From positions 2,852,001 to 2,916,000 of the forward strand of contig NZ_OZ241975.1 in NCBI RefSeq assembly GCF_965204195.1: 64,000 nt of DNA, written 5' to 3'. This stretch comes from Poriferisodalis sp965204195. Its GTDB lineage: Bacteria; Actinomycetota; Acidimicrobiia; Acidimicrobiales; Poriferisodalaceae. The notes beneath the pieces are model-generated. The model did no database searches and had not been told where the DNA came from. It worked only from the letters and a program-made list of their open reading frames with translations. Both the position numbers and the translations under genes were made by a program. Of this stretch, positions 24,146 through 33,047 are shown piece after piece (the first letter of the stretch is position 1; each line of letters begins with the position of its first letter).

Positions 24146-25399
24146 TCAGCCCTCGGGGGGCAGGTCGAATCGCTCGATGTACTGGGCTGTGGCGTCGCGA
24201 ATGCCCTCCGCGGTGAGTCCCCAGTCTTCGGGCTGGTAGCGATGCACGCCGTACTTGCCCTTGGGCTTGTGATCCAGGTAGTCCCGCACAGCGGCGGCGT
24301 AGGCATCGGTCATCGACAGCCCCATCTGTTCGAGAGCCGGGCCTAGCGCCCCGATGGGGTCGCTCACCAACTGCGTGTAGCGCACATCCACGAAGCGCTC
24401 ATCTGGCACCACGCCGGAGGCGCGCAGGTTCACCGAGTCGTTGAGGGCGAATGCGAAGGCATCGTGCACGAACTGGGCGTTCCCGACGGCGTCCACATCG
24501 GTGAAGCGCATCCAATGGACCATGGCAGTGATGCTGGCGGTGGAGGCCATGGTGCGGGCCGGATCACGGTGAGTCTGGATCACCCAGGCGTCGTTGAACT
24601 CGGCGAACAGATCCGGCAGCACGAAGAGATGGCCGGGCGTCTTGAGCACCCACTGCGTGGGGCCCGCTTTGTGCTGGAGCACCTGCAGGATCTGCCGCTC
24701 GTAGCTGTAGTTGACCGCCAGATCAGGGATCCACCCCGTCAGCGGGGCGATCATGCTCCAGTGGAACCCGGCGAAGCTGCCGGTGGTGAGGGTGATGCAC
24801 TCGACAGGCAGGTCGGCCCGGAACTCGTGCATGGTGAGGAACTCGGGCTGGATGTCGGCCCAGAACTCCTGCTCACACTGTCCCGCCTCCAGCCGATCCG
24901 CAAGGCCGGTTTCGGGCAGCGGCACGGGGTGCAATGCCTCGGCGCCGATCGGGGCTCGCAGGTCAGGATGCAACCCCAGCAGTTCGAACAGGATCGAGGT
25001 GCCCGAGCGGGCGGGGCCGGCAATCATCACCGGGGCACGCACAGGCTCGGCGGTGATCTGCGGGGTCTCGTCGATGGCAGCGGTGAGCAGCATCCGGGTG
25101 CGCAGCGAGCGCAGCAGCTCCTGCTTGGTCATCAGCCGGCCGAGCACGTGCATGGGCGAGCCGTCCAGGTCGGCGACCAGCGCCTCGAAGCGCTGCTGCC
25201 AGTCGGGATCGCCCAGGTCGCCAGCAGGCATGCCGCCGAGCGAGGCCGTGGCCAGCTTCAGCAGCTCACCGGCGTCAATGGGCACCAAGTCCTGGGGCCG
25301 CCCGCCGATCGAGTCGCCCATGAGGATGATGCGCCGCACCCAGTCAGGACGGGTGTACCGCTCGGGCATGGACGGAAGTGCATAGGTGTCATGAGCCAT
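24146..25399 (-). CDS. sulfotransferase family protein
   Basis: 417 residues from ATG 25397-25399; the frame extends to 25507 but the added part is unconserved-looking. The PAPS-binding P-loop is APVMIAGPARSGTSILFELL (about residues 122-141), and the 3'-phosphate region is WVIQTHRDPARTMAS (about 258-272), with HRDP as in other sulfotransferase_3 proteins. The stretch THWVLKTPGH-like (QWVLKTPGHLF) matches the family's KxP motif. It probably transfers sulfate from PAPS to a hydroxyl on a lipid, sugar or steroid. It is followed by the DUF1214 gene at 13 bp, so they form a two-gene operon. The substrate cannot be inferred. Confidence 0.85.
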   Translation of the reverse strand: MAHDTYALPSMPERYTRPDWVRRIILMGDSIGGRPQDLVPIDAGELLKLATASLGGMPAGDLGDPDWQQRFEALVADLDGSPMHVLGRLMTKQELLRSLRTRMLLTAAIDETPQITAEPVRAPVMIAGPARSGTSILFELLGLHPDLRAPIGAEALHPVPLPETGLADRLEAGQCEQEFWADIQPEFLTMHEFRADLPVECITLTTGSFAGFHWSMIAPLTGWIPDLAVNYSYERQILQVLQHKAGPTQWVLKTPGHLFVLPDLFAEFNDAWVIQTHRDPARTMASTASITAMVHWMRFTDVDAVGNAQFVHDAFAFALNDSVNLRASGVVPDERFVDVRYTQLVSDPIGALGPALEQMGLSMTDAYAAAVRDYLDHKPKGKYGVHRYQPEDWGLTAEGIRDATAQYIERFDLPPEG

Positions 25400-25581
25400 A
25401 CCGCCGGTCAACGTACCAGCACCCCGCCGCTGCCAACCCATTTCCCGGCGGGCACGCAAGTCGGTGGGAAAAGCCTTGGAGCAAGCGATCCGGTTAGCCG
25501 CTTGCACCGTGTGCCGCCAGATTCGTCCGGTGCTGCGATATACCGGACCTCAGTGAGCTTGCCTGCCGTCATGGCGGATTC

Positions 25582-26580
25582 ATGACGAACCGACTTGTTG
25601 CCGCGATGGCCTTTGCTGCCTTGGTGATCTCGGTGCTGTCGTTGTTCGTGGCGTTGAGCGCCACGGAGGTGGAACCGGCACGATCGACAACGGATGTCGC
25701 CGCTGCGGCCACCACAGCGGGCGCCCGTGACGAGCCTGCAACGTCGCCGCTGCCGACCACAACCGCAGGCGCACCGGCGGGCGCTGCGACACCTTCGCCG
25801 ACGGTCGTCACCGCTACTTCCGCGGCTACGGCCGAGCCTGCCGCCGCGACGACGCCTGACACAGAACTGCCGGGCACTGCGGCGGCGTTCGGGCCCGCGG
25901 CCGGCACGCAACTCGGCGTCATCGGCGTCGCCTACGACGACTGGCTGAATGTGCGCGATGTTCCCAACGGCGAGGTCGTGGCAACGCTGACGCTGCAGTT
26001 GTCGCCGCAGTCGCCAGCCGAGAGCGCGCTGCTGGTCCGCGATGCCGAGGCCGAAGCGGCGTTCGCGAGGATCGGCGTTGCGGGAGTGACCGCGACCGGC
26101 CGCTCTCGTGACCTCGCCACGAGCACGTGGCACGAGATCCAAGCGGGACCGATCGTCGGCTGGGCCAGCTCGAACTACCTGGCGCCGCTGTCGCCGGAAA
26201 TCGCTCTGGACATCACTGCAGAGGTCATCGCCGACATCGGTGGCAACGCGACCGACGAGACGTTCGGAGAGCTGGTCGACCGGGTCGTAGCGACCATCGC
26301 CTCCGATGAGCCTCGGTCGCGCATCAGGACTACCTCGGCACCCGACCCATCGGGAGATCTCTTGGAAGCCGCCGTCGATGTCGTGGGACAGCCGGACGAC
26401 TCGGTGCGCGGCTACCGGCTGCTCATCGTCGCCCAGATGGCGGACGACACCAGGGCCTTGACGGATGCCGACGGCGGAGACTTCACCACCGCCTGGGGGC
26501 CGTACACGCTCCGCAGCGTTATGGCCACTCCGCTGTGCTACAGCCATCGCGGCATCGGCGCCGACGGCGCCTGCAACTAG
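25582..26580 (+). CDS. exported or anchored protein with Ala/Thr/Pro linker and SH3-like domain
   Basis: 332 residues. An N-terminal hydrophobic helix (about 5-28, VAAMAFAALVISVLSLFVAL) acts as signal peptide or anchor. A low-complexity Ala/Thr/Pro linker follows (about 30-105). Then comes an SH3b-like domain, about 108-205: LGVIGVAYDDWLNVRDVPNG is the classic L-N-V-R-x-G pattern, and TWHEIQAGPIVGWASSNYLAP is its closing W-x-V segment. The C-terminal domain (about 210-332) is not recognised and has three Cys-poor segments ending in a Cys-containing tail. SH3b domains often bind cell-wall peptides. It is transcribed divergently from the sulfotransferase operon, with a 182-bp gap that contains no gene. 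Confidence 0.65.
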   Translation: MTNRLVAAMAFAALVISVLSLFVALSATEVEPARSTTDVAAAATTAGARDEPATSPLPTTTAGAPAGAATPSPTVVTATSAATAEPAAATTPDTELPGTAAAFGPAAGTQLGVIGVAYDDWLNVRDVPNGEVVATLTLQLSPQSPAESALLVRDAEAEAAFARIGVAGVTATGRSRDLATSTWHEIQAGPIVGWASSNYLAPLSPEIALDITAEVIADIGGNATDETFGELVDRVVATIASDEPRSRIRTTSAPDPSGDLLEAAVDVVGQPDDSVRGYRLLIVAQMADDTRALTDADGGDFTTAWGPYTLRSVMATPLCYSHRGIGADGACN

Positions 26581-26618
26581 CGATCGAGGCTGCGGCTGCG
26601 AGCCGAACGCCGGTGCAT

Positions 26619-26635
26619 CGCGGCACCGTGCCGCG
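26619..26635. terminator. terminator-like palindrome between converging genes
   Basis: CGCGGCAC at 26619-26626 and GTGCCGCG at 26628-26635 form a near-perfect palindrome in the 70-bp gap between the converging SH3-like protein gene and the YbdK gene. It lacks a clear T-run. It may serve both transcripts. Confidence 0.35.
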
Positions 26636-26650
26636 GCGGTCAATGCGGAG

Positions 26651-27796
26651 CTAGTCGTCGTCGGCAGGCGGCGCCAGCGTGTCGCCGATGAGGTGTTGCA
26701 CCACCTCGGCGAGGGCCTCGTGGTGATCGGCGCCAGCGTCCAGCGAAGCTTGATAGACGGCGAGTTGGCGGTTCGCTGAGGTGCCGTGCTCGCAGATGGT
26801 GCGGAGGTGGCGGATCTCATCGATGCAGCCGAGCGCCTCGGCATCGGGCATCACCAGCTCGATGAGCTCGTCGACCAGGTGGTCGTAGGGCACCAGCGTT
26901 CCCTTGCCGAAGTCGATCAACGAGCCGCCGATGCCGTAGCGCTCGGCGCGCCACAGGTTCTCGCCGATGAGGAAGTTCGCGTAGCCGCGCCAACGCTGGT
27001 TCTCGGTTCGCAGCCGCCACAGCATCCGCAGCAGGCAGACATACGCAGCCGCGATGGCGATGGTGTCTTCCATACGGGTCGGCAGGTCGGTGACCCGCAT
27101 CTCCAGCGTCGGGTAGCGCTCGGAGGGCCGGATGTCCCACCAGACCTTCGACGAGTCCTCGATGATCCCGGCGTTCACCAGCACATCGACATGGCGACGG
27201 AACTCCGCCCACGAGTCGAACTTCGGCGGCAGGCCCGTGCGCGGCAGGGTCTTGTACACCGCCGAGCGGTAGCTGGCCAGCCCGGTGTCGCGGCCCTGCC
27301 AGAACGGCGACGAGGTCGACACGGCCAGCAGATGCGGCAGGAAGTACGTCACCTGGTTCATCAGGTCGATGCGCAGCTCGGGGTCTTCGATGCCCACGTG
27401 CACATGCAGCCCCGAGATGACGAGTTGGCGCGTGATGTCCTGGAGATCGTCGGCCAGAACCCGGTAGCGCTCCTTGTCGGTGATCTGGAGCTCCTCCGGT
27501 CTGGCGAACGGATGGGTGGACGCGGCAATCGGCGCAAGCCCATGTTCCGCAGCGGCCTCGGTGACCGCGAGTCGCAACAGGCCGACGTCGGCTCGCAGAT
27601 GCTTCATGTCGCGGCAGATGCCGGTGCCGATCTCGATCTGCGCGCTGAAGAGCTCCGGGCTCACGAGCCCGTGGCGCAGCTCGGCCACCCGTTCGATCAG
27701 CCCGGGCGGTTGGGCCTGCACCAATGCGCCGCTGTCGCGGTCGACGAGGAGATGTTCCTCCTCGATCCCTATCGTCCAGCTCGGTTCGTCGATCAT
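26651..27796 (-). CDS. YbdK-type carboxylate-amine ligase (glutamate-cysteine ligase 2 family)
   Basis: 381 residues from ATG 27794-27796. The N-terminal WTIGIEEEHLLVDRDSG is the GIEEEx signature of the GCS2 family. ASTHPFAR, GLHVHVGIEDPELRI and the DIRPSERYPTLEMRVTDLPT block give the ATP/metal-binding core of the ATP-grasp-like ligase fold, and the C-terminal RAERYGIGGSLIDFG stretch is typical. Members join a carboxylate to an amine with ATP and include gamma-glutamylcysteine ligases and weak-activity YbdK. An organism with mycothiol may not need glutathione, so the physiological product is uncertain. It is followed downstream by nothing in the same direction (converges on the SH3-like gene) and preceded by a methyltransferase gene at 88 bp. 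Confidence 0.82.
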   Translation of the reverse strand: MIDEPSWTIGIEEEHLLVDRDSGALVQAQPPGLIERVAELRHGLVSPELFSAQIEIGTGICRDMKHLRADVGLLRLAVTEAAAEHGLAPIAASTHPFARPEELQITDKERYRVLADDLQDITRQLVISGLHVHVGIEDPELRIDLMNQVTYFLPHLLAVSTSSPFWQGRDTGLASYRSAVYKTLPRTGLPPKFDSWAEFRRHVDVLVNAGIIEDSSKVWWDIRPSERYPTLEMRVTDLPTRMEDTIAIAAAYVCLLRMLWRLRTENQRWRGYANFLIGENLWRAERYGIGGSLIDFGKGTLVPYDHLVDELIELVMPDAEALGCIDEIRHLRTICEHGTSANRQLAVYQASLDAGADHHEALAEVVQHLIGDTLAPPADDD

Positions 27797-27884
27797 CGCC
27801 CGCGAGTGTGCCAAACCCGTGCCTTCTGCCGTCGCGCCGGTTGAGCCTCGCAACATGCGGGAGCGCTGGCGACCGTCTGCGGGA

Positions 27885-28781
27885 TCAGTTGCGCGCCGTG
27901 ACGATCCACGCAGCGGCAGGGAAGACCACGCCCTTCGACGTCTCGAAAGGCGCGAGCGCTGCAATGACGGCGTCCTTCGCCTGAGCGTGCACTTCGGGCG
28001 GGTGCCCGGCCAGCGCCCGCCGGGCGATGCCCAGGTCCATGGCAAATTGCGCAGTGTCGGCAAGCGTGCTGCCCACGCCGTACAGCACCTCGGTCTCGAA
28101 CGACTCCAAGCCAGCGTCCGACCACCCCGCTGCACCGAGCATGTCGCTCACGAAGTCGGGATCGGCAAATGCGAACGGATCCACTGCCGGCCCCCCGCCG
28201 TCGGGCATCTCCACGATCTCCAGCACTGCCTTGTTGACAGTGACCAGCCACGGGTTTTGGCGCGGCGTCTGCCAGCAGACGAATGCAAGCTGCCCGCCGG
28301 GCCGCGTGGCGGCGCGCAGATTTGCGAACGCCGCCGCCGAATCAGCGAAGAACATCACGCCGAAGCGCGAGAAGACGAGGTCGAAGCCGCCGAAGACCCC
28401 GTTGCGACCCGAGGCAGCGGCACCGAGCGCGGCGATGTCCGCCGTCTGGGCGTCTGCGATCTCGAATGCGATCGGCGCCGTCTCAGGACGCTCGGCGGCA
28501 TGCGCAGCGCCGCGTCGGCGGGCCACGTCGATCAGCGTCTCGCTGATGTCGAGGCCCAGCACCGAACCGCCGACGCGCTCGCTCCACTGCAGCGTCGTCT
28601 GGCCGCAGCCGCAGCCCACGTCCAGCACGTTGGCTTCCGTTGGCAGGCCCTCCACGGTCTCCATCGCCGCTAGGCCGATGTGGCCGAGCTGAGCGTCCAG
28701 CCGCTCCTGCTCCTGCACCCACACGTCTGCGTTGCGCCAGAACTCGCGCTGCTGGGCGTTGGGATCGTCGTTCACACTCAT
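27885..28781 (-). CDS. class I SAM-dependent methyltransferase
   Basis: 298 residues. The SAM-binding motif I is VLDVGCGCGQTTLQWSERVG (about 52-71), followed by VLGLDISETLIDVARRR (motif II acid) and FDLVFSRFGVMFFADSAAAF (motif III/post). The C-terminal part is a substrate lid. It resembles UbiE/COQ5-like small-molecule methyltransferases, but a substrate cannot be named. Start ATG 28779-28781 has an AGAGAGG-like purine stretch about 9 nt upstream. The gene lies between the RNase HII gene and the YbdK gene on the same strand with gaps of about 90-106 bp, so co-transcription is possible but not shown. Confidence 0.83.
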   Translation of the reverse strand: MSVNDDPNAQQREFWRNADVWVQEQERLDAQLGHIGLAAMETVEGLPTEANVLDVGCGCGQTTLQWSERVGGSVLGLDISETLIDVARRRGAAHAAERPETAPIAFEIADAQTADIAALGAAASGRNGVFGGFDLVFSRFGVMFFADSAAAFANLRAATRPGGQLAFVCWQTPRQNPWLVTVNKAVLEIVEMPDGGGPAVDPFAFADPDFVSDMLGAAGWSDAGLESFETEVLYGVGSTLADTAQFAMDLGIARRALAGHPPEVHAQAKDAVIAALAPFETSKGVVFPAAAWIVTARN

Positions 28782-28887
28782 CAGGGGCCTCTCTGTGAAG
28801 CTGCCTTCTTCTAGCGGCCCCGGTGCGCGGCTTCATTCCGACGCAGCACGTGAACTGCGACCGACGCTCGCTCGTCGCAACGGCGCG

Positions 28888-29595
28888 TCAGAACAACGTC
28901 GTGTCGGGTCCGGCGAAGGCCTTCGAGTAGGTCACCAGCGCGGTTTCCACGTCGCAGTGGGCGGCGCTCGGCACCGGCTCGGCATCGGGCAGCGCCTCGG
29001 TGAACGACCAGCTGAGCCGGTGGATGGCGCACGGTCCATGGGAGGCCAGAGCCGCACGGTGGACCGGCGCGGGATAGCCCTTGTTCGACTCGAACCCGTA
29101 GGGCGGGAAGTCGCCGGCCAGCGTCGTCATGATCCGGTCCCGCACAACCTTGGCCATGATCGAGGCGGCCGCGATCGACAGGCAGCGCCGGTCGCCCTCC
29201 ACAAGCGCCCGGCTCGGACGCCAGTCCACGAAGTTGAACTTGCCGTCGAGCAGCACCCGGTCCGGCTCGGCCGGCAGCAGTTCCAGGGCCCGGCGGGTGG
29301 CCAGCCGCAGGGCATCGGTCATGCCCAACTCGTCGCACTCGGCGGCGGTTGCATGCCCCACCGACCATGCACGGGCCCAGTCGTCAATGCGCTGGAAGAG
29401 CTGCTCGCGCACCTCGGAGCGGAGCTCCTTGGAGTCGCGGATGCCGTTCACGCGACCGTGCGGCGACACCACGACTGCGCCGACGGTCAACGGGCCGGCC
29501 CAAGCACCGCGGCCCACCTCGTCCACGCCGACCACCGTCGTCTCGCCCGCATCCCAGCAGCGCCGCTCGAACGTGAGGCTCGGCCGCGCCGTCAT
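28888..29595 (-). CDS. rnhB: ribonuclease HII
   Basis: 235 residues from ATG 29593-29595. The RNase H-fold acidic residues are visible: GVDEVGRGAWAGPLTVGAVV (first Asp-Glu pair, about 23-42), RDSKEL (about 53-58), LLDGKFNFVDW (Asp, about 116) and the AASIMAKVVRDRIM helix with the last Asp. It removes ribonucleotides and RNA primers from DNA-RNA hybrids in a Mg2+/Mn2+-dependent way. The C-terminal tail (about 190-235) is a little longer than in E. coli. The reading frame continues upstream beyond the start, but the earlier residues are out of family. It is preceded by the large unknown gene on the same strand at 44 bp. Confidence 0.93.
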   Translation of the reverse strand: MTARPSLTFERRCWDAGETTVVGVDEVGRGAWAGPLTVGAVVVSPHGRVNGIRDSKELRSEVREQLFQRIDDWARAWSVGHATAAECDELGMTDALRLATRRALELLPAEPDRVLLDGKFNFVDWRPSRALVEGDRRCLSIAAASIMAKVVRDRIMTTLAGDFPPYGFESNKGYPAPVHRAALASHGPCAIHRLSWSFTEALPDAEPVPSAAHCDVETALVTYSKAFAGPDTTLF

Positions 29596-29639
29596 GGATG
29601 TGAACCTAGTTGCCGACCCCGTGCCGACCGGGAGACCGG

Positions 29640-32186
29640 TTACAGCACGGGCGGGGGTGCGAGGAGCGCCTCGCCCTGCCAGCCCGTGGCCGTGAACGCC
29701 GGGTCCAGCCCTGGCGCTGTGACTGACGGCGGGTCGCCGCCCGGGTCGTGTGGCACCACGTCCCACAGCAGCGCCGGCCGCTCGCCGTGCCAGCGCACCG
29801 CCCACGACACAGCCCCGATCGCGGTCGGCACGTGGTGCACTTCGACCGGCTGGCCCAGCCAGGTCGCCGGCCAGTACGCGGCGAGCCGCAGGCGGGCCGG
29901 TTCGCGACCTGCTCCCCCGCTGCTGGCCGGACCGTCGTCGGGAACGTCGACCAGCAGCCGCAGCAGCGTCCGCACGAACAGGCCGCCCACCATCAGGTCG
30001 TGCCCCGTCCCGTTGGTGCCCGTGCGCAGCGCCGGGTGCATGTAGGTCGGCCAGTTCAGCGTCGGCGATGCCACCGAGACCAGCGCCTCAAGCCGATCGA
30101 AGGCGCGTCCCGGCGCTGGTCGAGCCTCAGCGAAGGCCAACAGCGCCGTGGCCACCATGTCGTGACCGCACGACGCAGCGGTGTCGTCCACGAAGTCCGC
30201 AGGCGTGCCGTCGGCCGGCTCGGCCCCCACGAATGGCAGCGGCGGCGCCCACGGCACCGCGGCATGGATCCACAGCCCGGTGTCATGCGACACCCACTCC
30301 CAACGCCTGTCCGGCTGCTCAGATTCCGCGCTCGATGCTGTTTCGCCGGTCTCACGCCAAGCAAATTGCGCCGTGCTGCGAGCCCGGACGCTCGTGTCCG
30401 AAGACACCTCCCACGGCAGCCGTCCCGACCGATCGCGGTAGAACGATGAGGATTCGTTGATGCCAGTACCGCTGCGGGCTGCGTGCGGGCCGGCGCGGCG
30501 ACGACGCCGGGAGCGGGCGGGAGTTGCCGAACTGTCGCCCACCTCTACGCGAAGCACCTCAGGCAGCGACATCGCCTCGCGCTGTAAGGCAGTCGCGGCG
30601 CGCTCAGCGCCGAGTCGAAATAGAAGGCGGTAGCCGGCTCGTAGGCCTTCCCGGATCGTCCATGCCTCCTCGCGGTGCTCTGCGTCGCGTGTCAGCAGCC
30701 TTCGTGCCGCTGCCGTCACGAACTCTGAGATGCCCTCTGCAAGCGCCGGGTCGGGATGCAACGACAGCAGGTGCTCGGCAAGCACGAGCGAGGTGCCCGT
30801 CACCGAGACCCCCATGCTGGTCGTGGCGCCCGAGTAGTCCTGCGCCTGAGCCTGGCGCAACAGCAGATCGCGGACCTGCTGGGGCACGCCCGCCTCGACG
30901 AGCGCCAGCAACTGCACAAGGTCGTCGCCGGCGAACTGCGCATCGGTGTCGAGCGCCGAGGCGAGCATCGGACCCACGACACCGGGGCCGTCATCGAAGG
31001 GCGCCGTCGAGAGAAGCTGCGCCGAGCGTGCAGCGAGCGCGGCGTCAGCCAGCCGACCGCCAGGCAACTCGAGCCGGCAGCCTGCGTCGACACGCCGGCT
31101 CCAACCGTTGGCCACCCGGTCCAGGCTCGGCACCGCGTCGAGCACGGCAGCGCCGAGCGCGGGGCTGCCGGCATCGTCCCACTCAAAGGCCGAACCGCGC
31201 CCCACAACGGCGGTGCGTAGCGTCGCTCCGGCGACCAGCGGGAAGACCGCTGCTGCATTGGCCATTCGCTGCGGGTCTGTCACCGAAACCGGAGCTCGCT
31301 CGGGCTGCGGTATTGATGCCGGCTCGGATCGCAGCGATGCCGCGTGGTCGGACGGCGGCGCGGCGCCGCCGATGCTCACCGCCACCGAGCTCTCCTGCCC
31401 TGCGGCGGCCTGTTCGCCCGCTTCCACCAGTGCGCCAGCGCAGTCGGCCCCGTCACTGCCGACCACGATGTCTCCAGGCGTGCGGTCGAAAATCACTGCC
31501 GCGCGGCCCACTGCGTGGCCGAGTCCGTCGTCGATGGTCGTCACCCGGTTGTCGACGGAGATCTCGTCGATGCCCCACGCGTTCGACCATCCCCAGATCT
31601 CGCCGTCCGCATGCTCGAACGCGCCCAAGTGGTACGGCCGCGCGGCGAGCGCAACCGCCACGGGCGCATCCGTGCGGTTGGTGATCTCCACTACGAACAC
31701 TTCGGGAACGGCGCTCGTGCCATCGCCCGCCACCTGCTTGCGGCGCTGCTGCTTGACGTGCCGCTCGGCATCATCGAGCCGAACCGAAGCACCCCGGGCC
31801 GCCGCAGCCCGGTGCACCACATCCCCGCCGCCGACTCGCAGGATCGTCTCGACCACCGGCATCCCTTCCACCAAGCGCTGCCGCACCGCGGCCGCCCGCG
31901 ATGGGAAGACCCACTCATCTCCGGCCCGCACCCACCAGTCGAGCGACCAGCACCCCAGCACCACGAGCCCCCGGGGATCCACCGCAGCCCGGTCGAGCGT
32001 CTCGGGAAGCCCGATCGTCGTCCATGAGCGACCCGCCGTGTTTGCCAGCACGCTGTCCGAAACCTGCTGAGCAGGGAGCCAATAGCGGACCTGGCTCGGC
32101 TCCGGCGCATACGCCGCCGATCCCGGGTCGAGCTGCCGCTCAGCCCACCACGGTCGCACCCACCCCGCAGGCGGCTCAGTCAGCAC
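29640..32186 (-). CDS. large protein of unknown function, possibly an alpha/alpha-barrel-type protein
   Basis: 848 residues, one long frame starting with MLTEPPAGWVRPWWAERQLD. No family was firmly recognised. The N-terminal third is beta-rich and Trp-rich (VLGCWSLDWWVRAGDEWVFP; EVFVVEITNRTDAPVAVALA), like the sandwich domain that precedes glycosidase-type barrels. The rest alternates helices with regular spacing (about 350-800), containing HDMVATALLAFAEARPAPGR and GHDLMVGGLFVRTLLRLLVD. The C-terminal segment is again beta-rich. This two-part layout is seen in six-hairpin glycosidase-like proteins, but no catalytic residues were identified. No signal peptide is seen. A polar, Arg/Ser-rich insertion occurs around 555-590. 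The gene lies just upstream of rnhB and divergent from the RHH gene. Confidence 0.6.
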   Translation of the reverse strand: MLTEPPAGWVRPWWAERQLDPGSAAYAPEPSQVRYWLPAQQVSDSVLANTAGRSWTTIGLPETLDRAAVDPRGLVVLGCWSLDWWVRAGDEWVFPSRAAAVRQRLVEGMPVVETILRVGGGDVVHRAAAARGASVRLDDAERHVKQQRRKQVAGDGTSAVPEVFVVEITNRTDAPVAVALAARPYHLGAFEHADGEIWGWSNAWGIDEISVDNRVTTIDDGLGHAVGRAAVIFDRTPGDIVVGSDGADCAGALVEAGEQAAAGQESSVAVSIGGAAPPSDHAASLRSEPASIPQPERAPVSVTDPQRMANAAAVFPLVAGATLRTAVVGRGSAFEWDDAGSPALGAAVLDAVPSLDRVANGWSRRVDAGCRLELPGGRLADAALAARSAQLLSTAPFDDGPGVVGPMLASALDTDAQFAGDDLVQLLALVEAGVPQQVRDLLLRQAQAQDYSGATTSMGVSVTGTSLVLAEHLLSLHPDPALAEGISEFVTAAARRLLTRDAEHREEAWTIREGLRAGYRLLFRLGAERAATALQREAMSLPEVLRVEVGDSSATPARSRRRRRAGPHAARSGTGINESSSFYRDRSGRLPWEVSSDTSVRARSTAQFAWRETGETASSAESEQPDRRWEWVSHDTGLWIHAAVPWAPPLPFVGAEPADGTPADFVDDTAASCGHDMVATALLAFAEARPAPGRAFDRLEALVSVASPTLNWPTYMHPALRTGTNGTGHDLMVGGLFVRTLLRLLVDVPDDGPASSGGAGREPARLRLAAYWPATWLGQPVEVHHVPTAIGAVSWAVRWHGERPALLWDVVPHDPGGDPPSVTAPGLDPAFTATGWQGEALLAPPPVL

Positions 32187-32260
32187 CGTTCTGTCCCATC
32201 AATCCGGCACCTTCAGTCCTTGCGTACCCAGCACATCGCGTACGCCGTATGTTGCGCTGT

Positions 32261-32482
32261 ATGGCCGCGACTCGCACGCAGGTGTACCTCACCGAGGAGC
32301 AGCGTCAACGTATCGACGAACTCGCAGCCATCGAGGGAGTCACGCCGGCCGAGATCGTCCGCCGGGCAATCGACGCCTACTTCTCGTCACATGTCCCCGA
32401 TGCTTCAGCGAGCTTCTCACGTGCCTTCGGTGCCTTGACCGATATCGACGTCCCCTCGCGAGATGAATGGCAGCGAGTCTGA
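32261..32482 (+). CDS. ribbon-helix-helix (CopG/Arc-type) DNA-binding protein
   Basis: 73 residues from ATG 32261. The N terminus ATRTQVYLTEEQRQRIDELA is a ribbon strand followed by helix 1, and EGVTPAEIVRRAIDAYF is the turn and helix 2 of an RHH fold. The C-terminal part (about 45-73) is the type of acidic, flexible segment that in antitoxins binds a toxin. RHH proteins repress their own operons. The HicA/HicB pair lies 63 bp downstream on the same strand, so this may be a second antitoxin-like gene of the locus or an independent one. No adjacent partner toxin was found for it alone. Confidence 0.72.
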   Translation: MAATRTQVYLTEEQRQRIDELAAIEGVTPAEIVRRAIDAYFSSHVPDASASFSRAFGALTDIDVPSRDEWQRV

Positions 32483-32545
32483 TCCACTTGCCAACTCTAG
32501 TAAAATCAGTTGAAATATATTTAAAACATGTGAGAGCGTTCCGAC
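32483..32545 (+). promoter_or_regulatory. AT-rich gap before hicA, candidate promoter
   Basis: This 63-bp gap contains TAAAATCAGTTGAAATATAT and then TTAAAACATG, clearly poorer in G and C than any other part of the window. TATATT at 32516-32521 and TAAAAT at 32501-32506 are both possible -10 elements. No palindrome that could be an operator is obvious. Confidence 0.45.
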
Positions 32546-32803
32546 ATGGTCCGGTTGCGCAAGCGCATCGCTCGAATTCGGCGCAATCCGCGCAATGTGC
32601 CGTGGCAAGAGCTCGTGAGCGTGTGCGACGCGCTCTTCGGCGAGCCGACACGCATCGCGGGCAGTCACCGCATCTACGATGTGAGATGGTCGGAGTCGCG
32701 CATACTGGTTCTGCAGCCGCATGGAGCAAGTGCGAAGCCGTATCAAGTTCGCCAAGTACTGAAAGCAATCGAGGAGTTGGAAGCGCGTAATGGCCACATG
32801 TGA
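32546..32803 (+). CDS. hicA: HicA-like toxin (mRNA interferase)
   Basis: 85 residues from ATG 32546. The dsRBD-like core is recognisable: EPTRIAGSHRIYDV contains the GSH motif with the catalytic His (about residue 41), followed by LVLQPHGASAKPYQVRQVLK, which matches the family's PHG...K...Q-I/V-L pattern. HicA toxins bind and cleave mRNA. The N terminus has a basic extension (VRLRKRIARIRRNPRNVPW) not present in short HicA proteins. Its stop overlaps the start of the hicB-like gene by 14 bp, the common layout of the pair with toxin first. Codon and base use of the region upstream differ from the surroundings, which fits a horizontally acquired cassette. Confidence 0.72.
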   Translation: MVRLRKRIARIRRNPRNVPWQELVSVCDALFGEPTRIAGSHRIYDVRWSESRILVLQPHGASAKPYQVRQVLKAIEELEARNGHM

Positions 32804-32996
32804 ACTCCCGAGTGAATACCGGTTTCGCACCGAGTGGTCTGAGGAAGATCAGGAATGGGTCGGGCTGTGCGACGCCTTCCCACTGGCGAGCTGGCTTGAG
32901 CCCAAGCGTGAGGCTGCCGAAGCTGGCATCCGGGCAGTCGTTGCTGAGGTGCTGGGCCTGCGCGACACCGGGACCGACCCGCAGCCGCCCGCCTGA
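32790..32996 (+). CDS. hicB: HicB-like antitoxin, N-terminal domain only
   Basis: 68 residues from ATG 32790. YRFRTEWSEEDQEWVGLCDA followed by FPLASWLEPKREAAEAGIRA matches the partial RNase H-like HicB fold (W-S-x-E-D-x-x-(Y/W)-V-G-x-C then A-x-x-G-I). It should bind and block HicA. It has no C-terminal ribbon-helix-helix or HTH DNA-binding domain, so it cannot repress the operon by itself. The separate RHH protein encoded just upstream at 32261-32482 may take that role, which is inference. The 14-bp overlap with hicA supports coupled translation. Confidence 0.72.
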   Translation: MATCELPSEYRFRTEWSEEDQEWVGLCDAFPLASWLEPKREAAEAGIRAVVAEVLGLRDTGTDPQPPA

Positions 32997-33047
32997 GCAC
33001 GGCCACGGCTGCGCTCCGCCCTGTGAGCGGTCATACACTCGCCGCGG

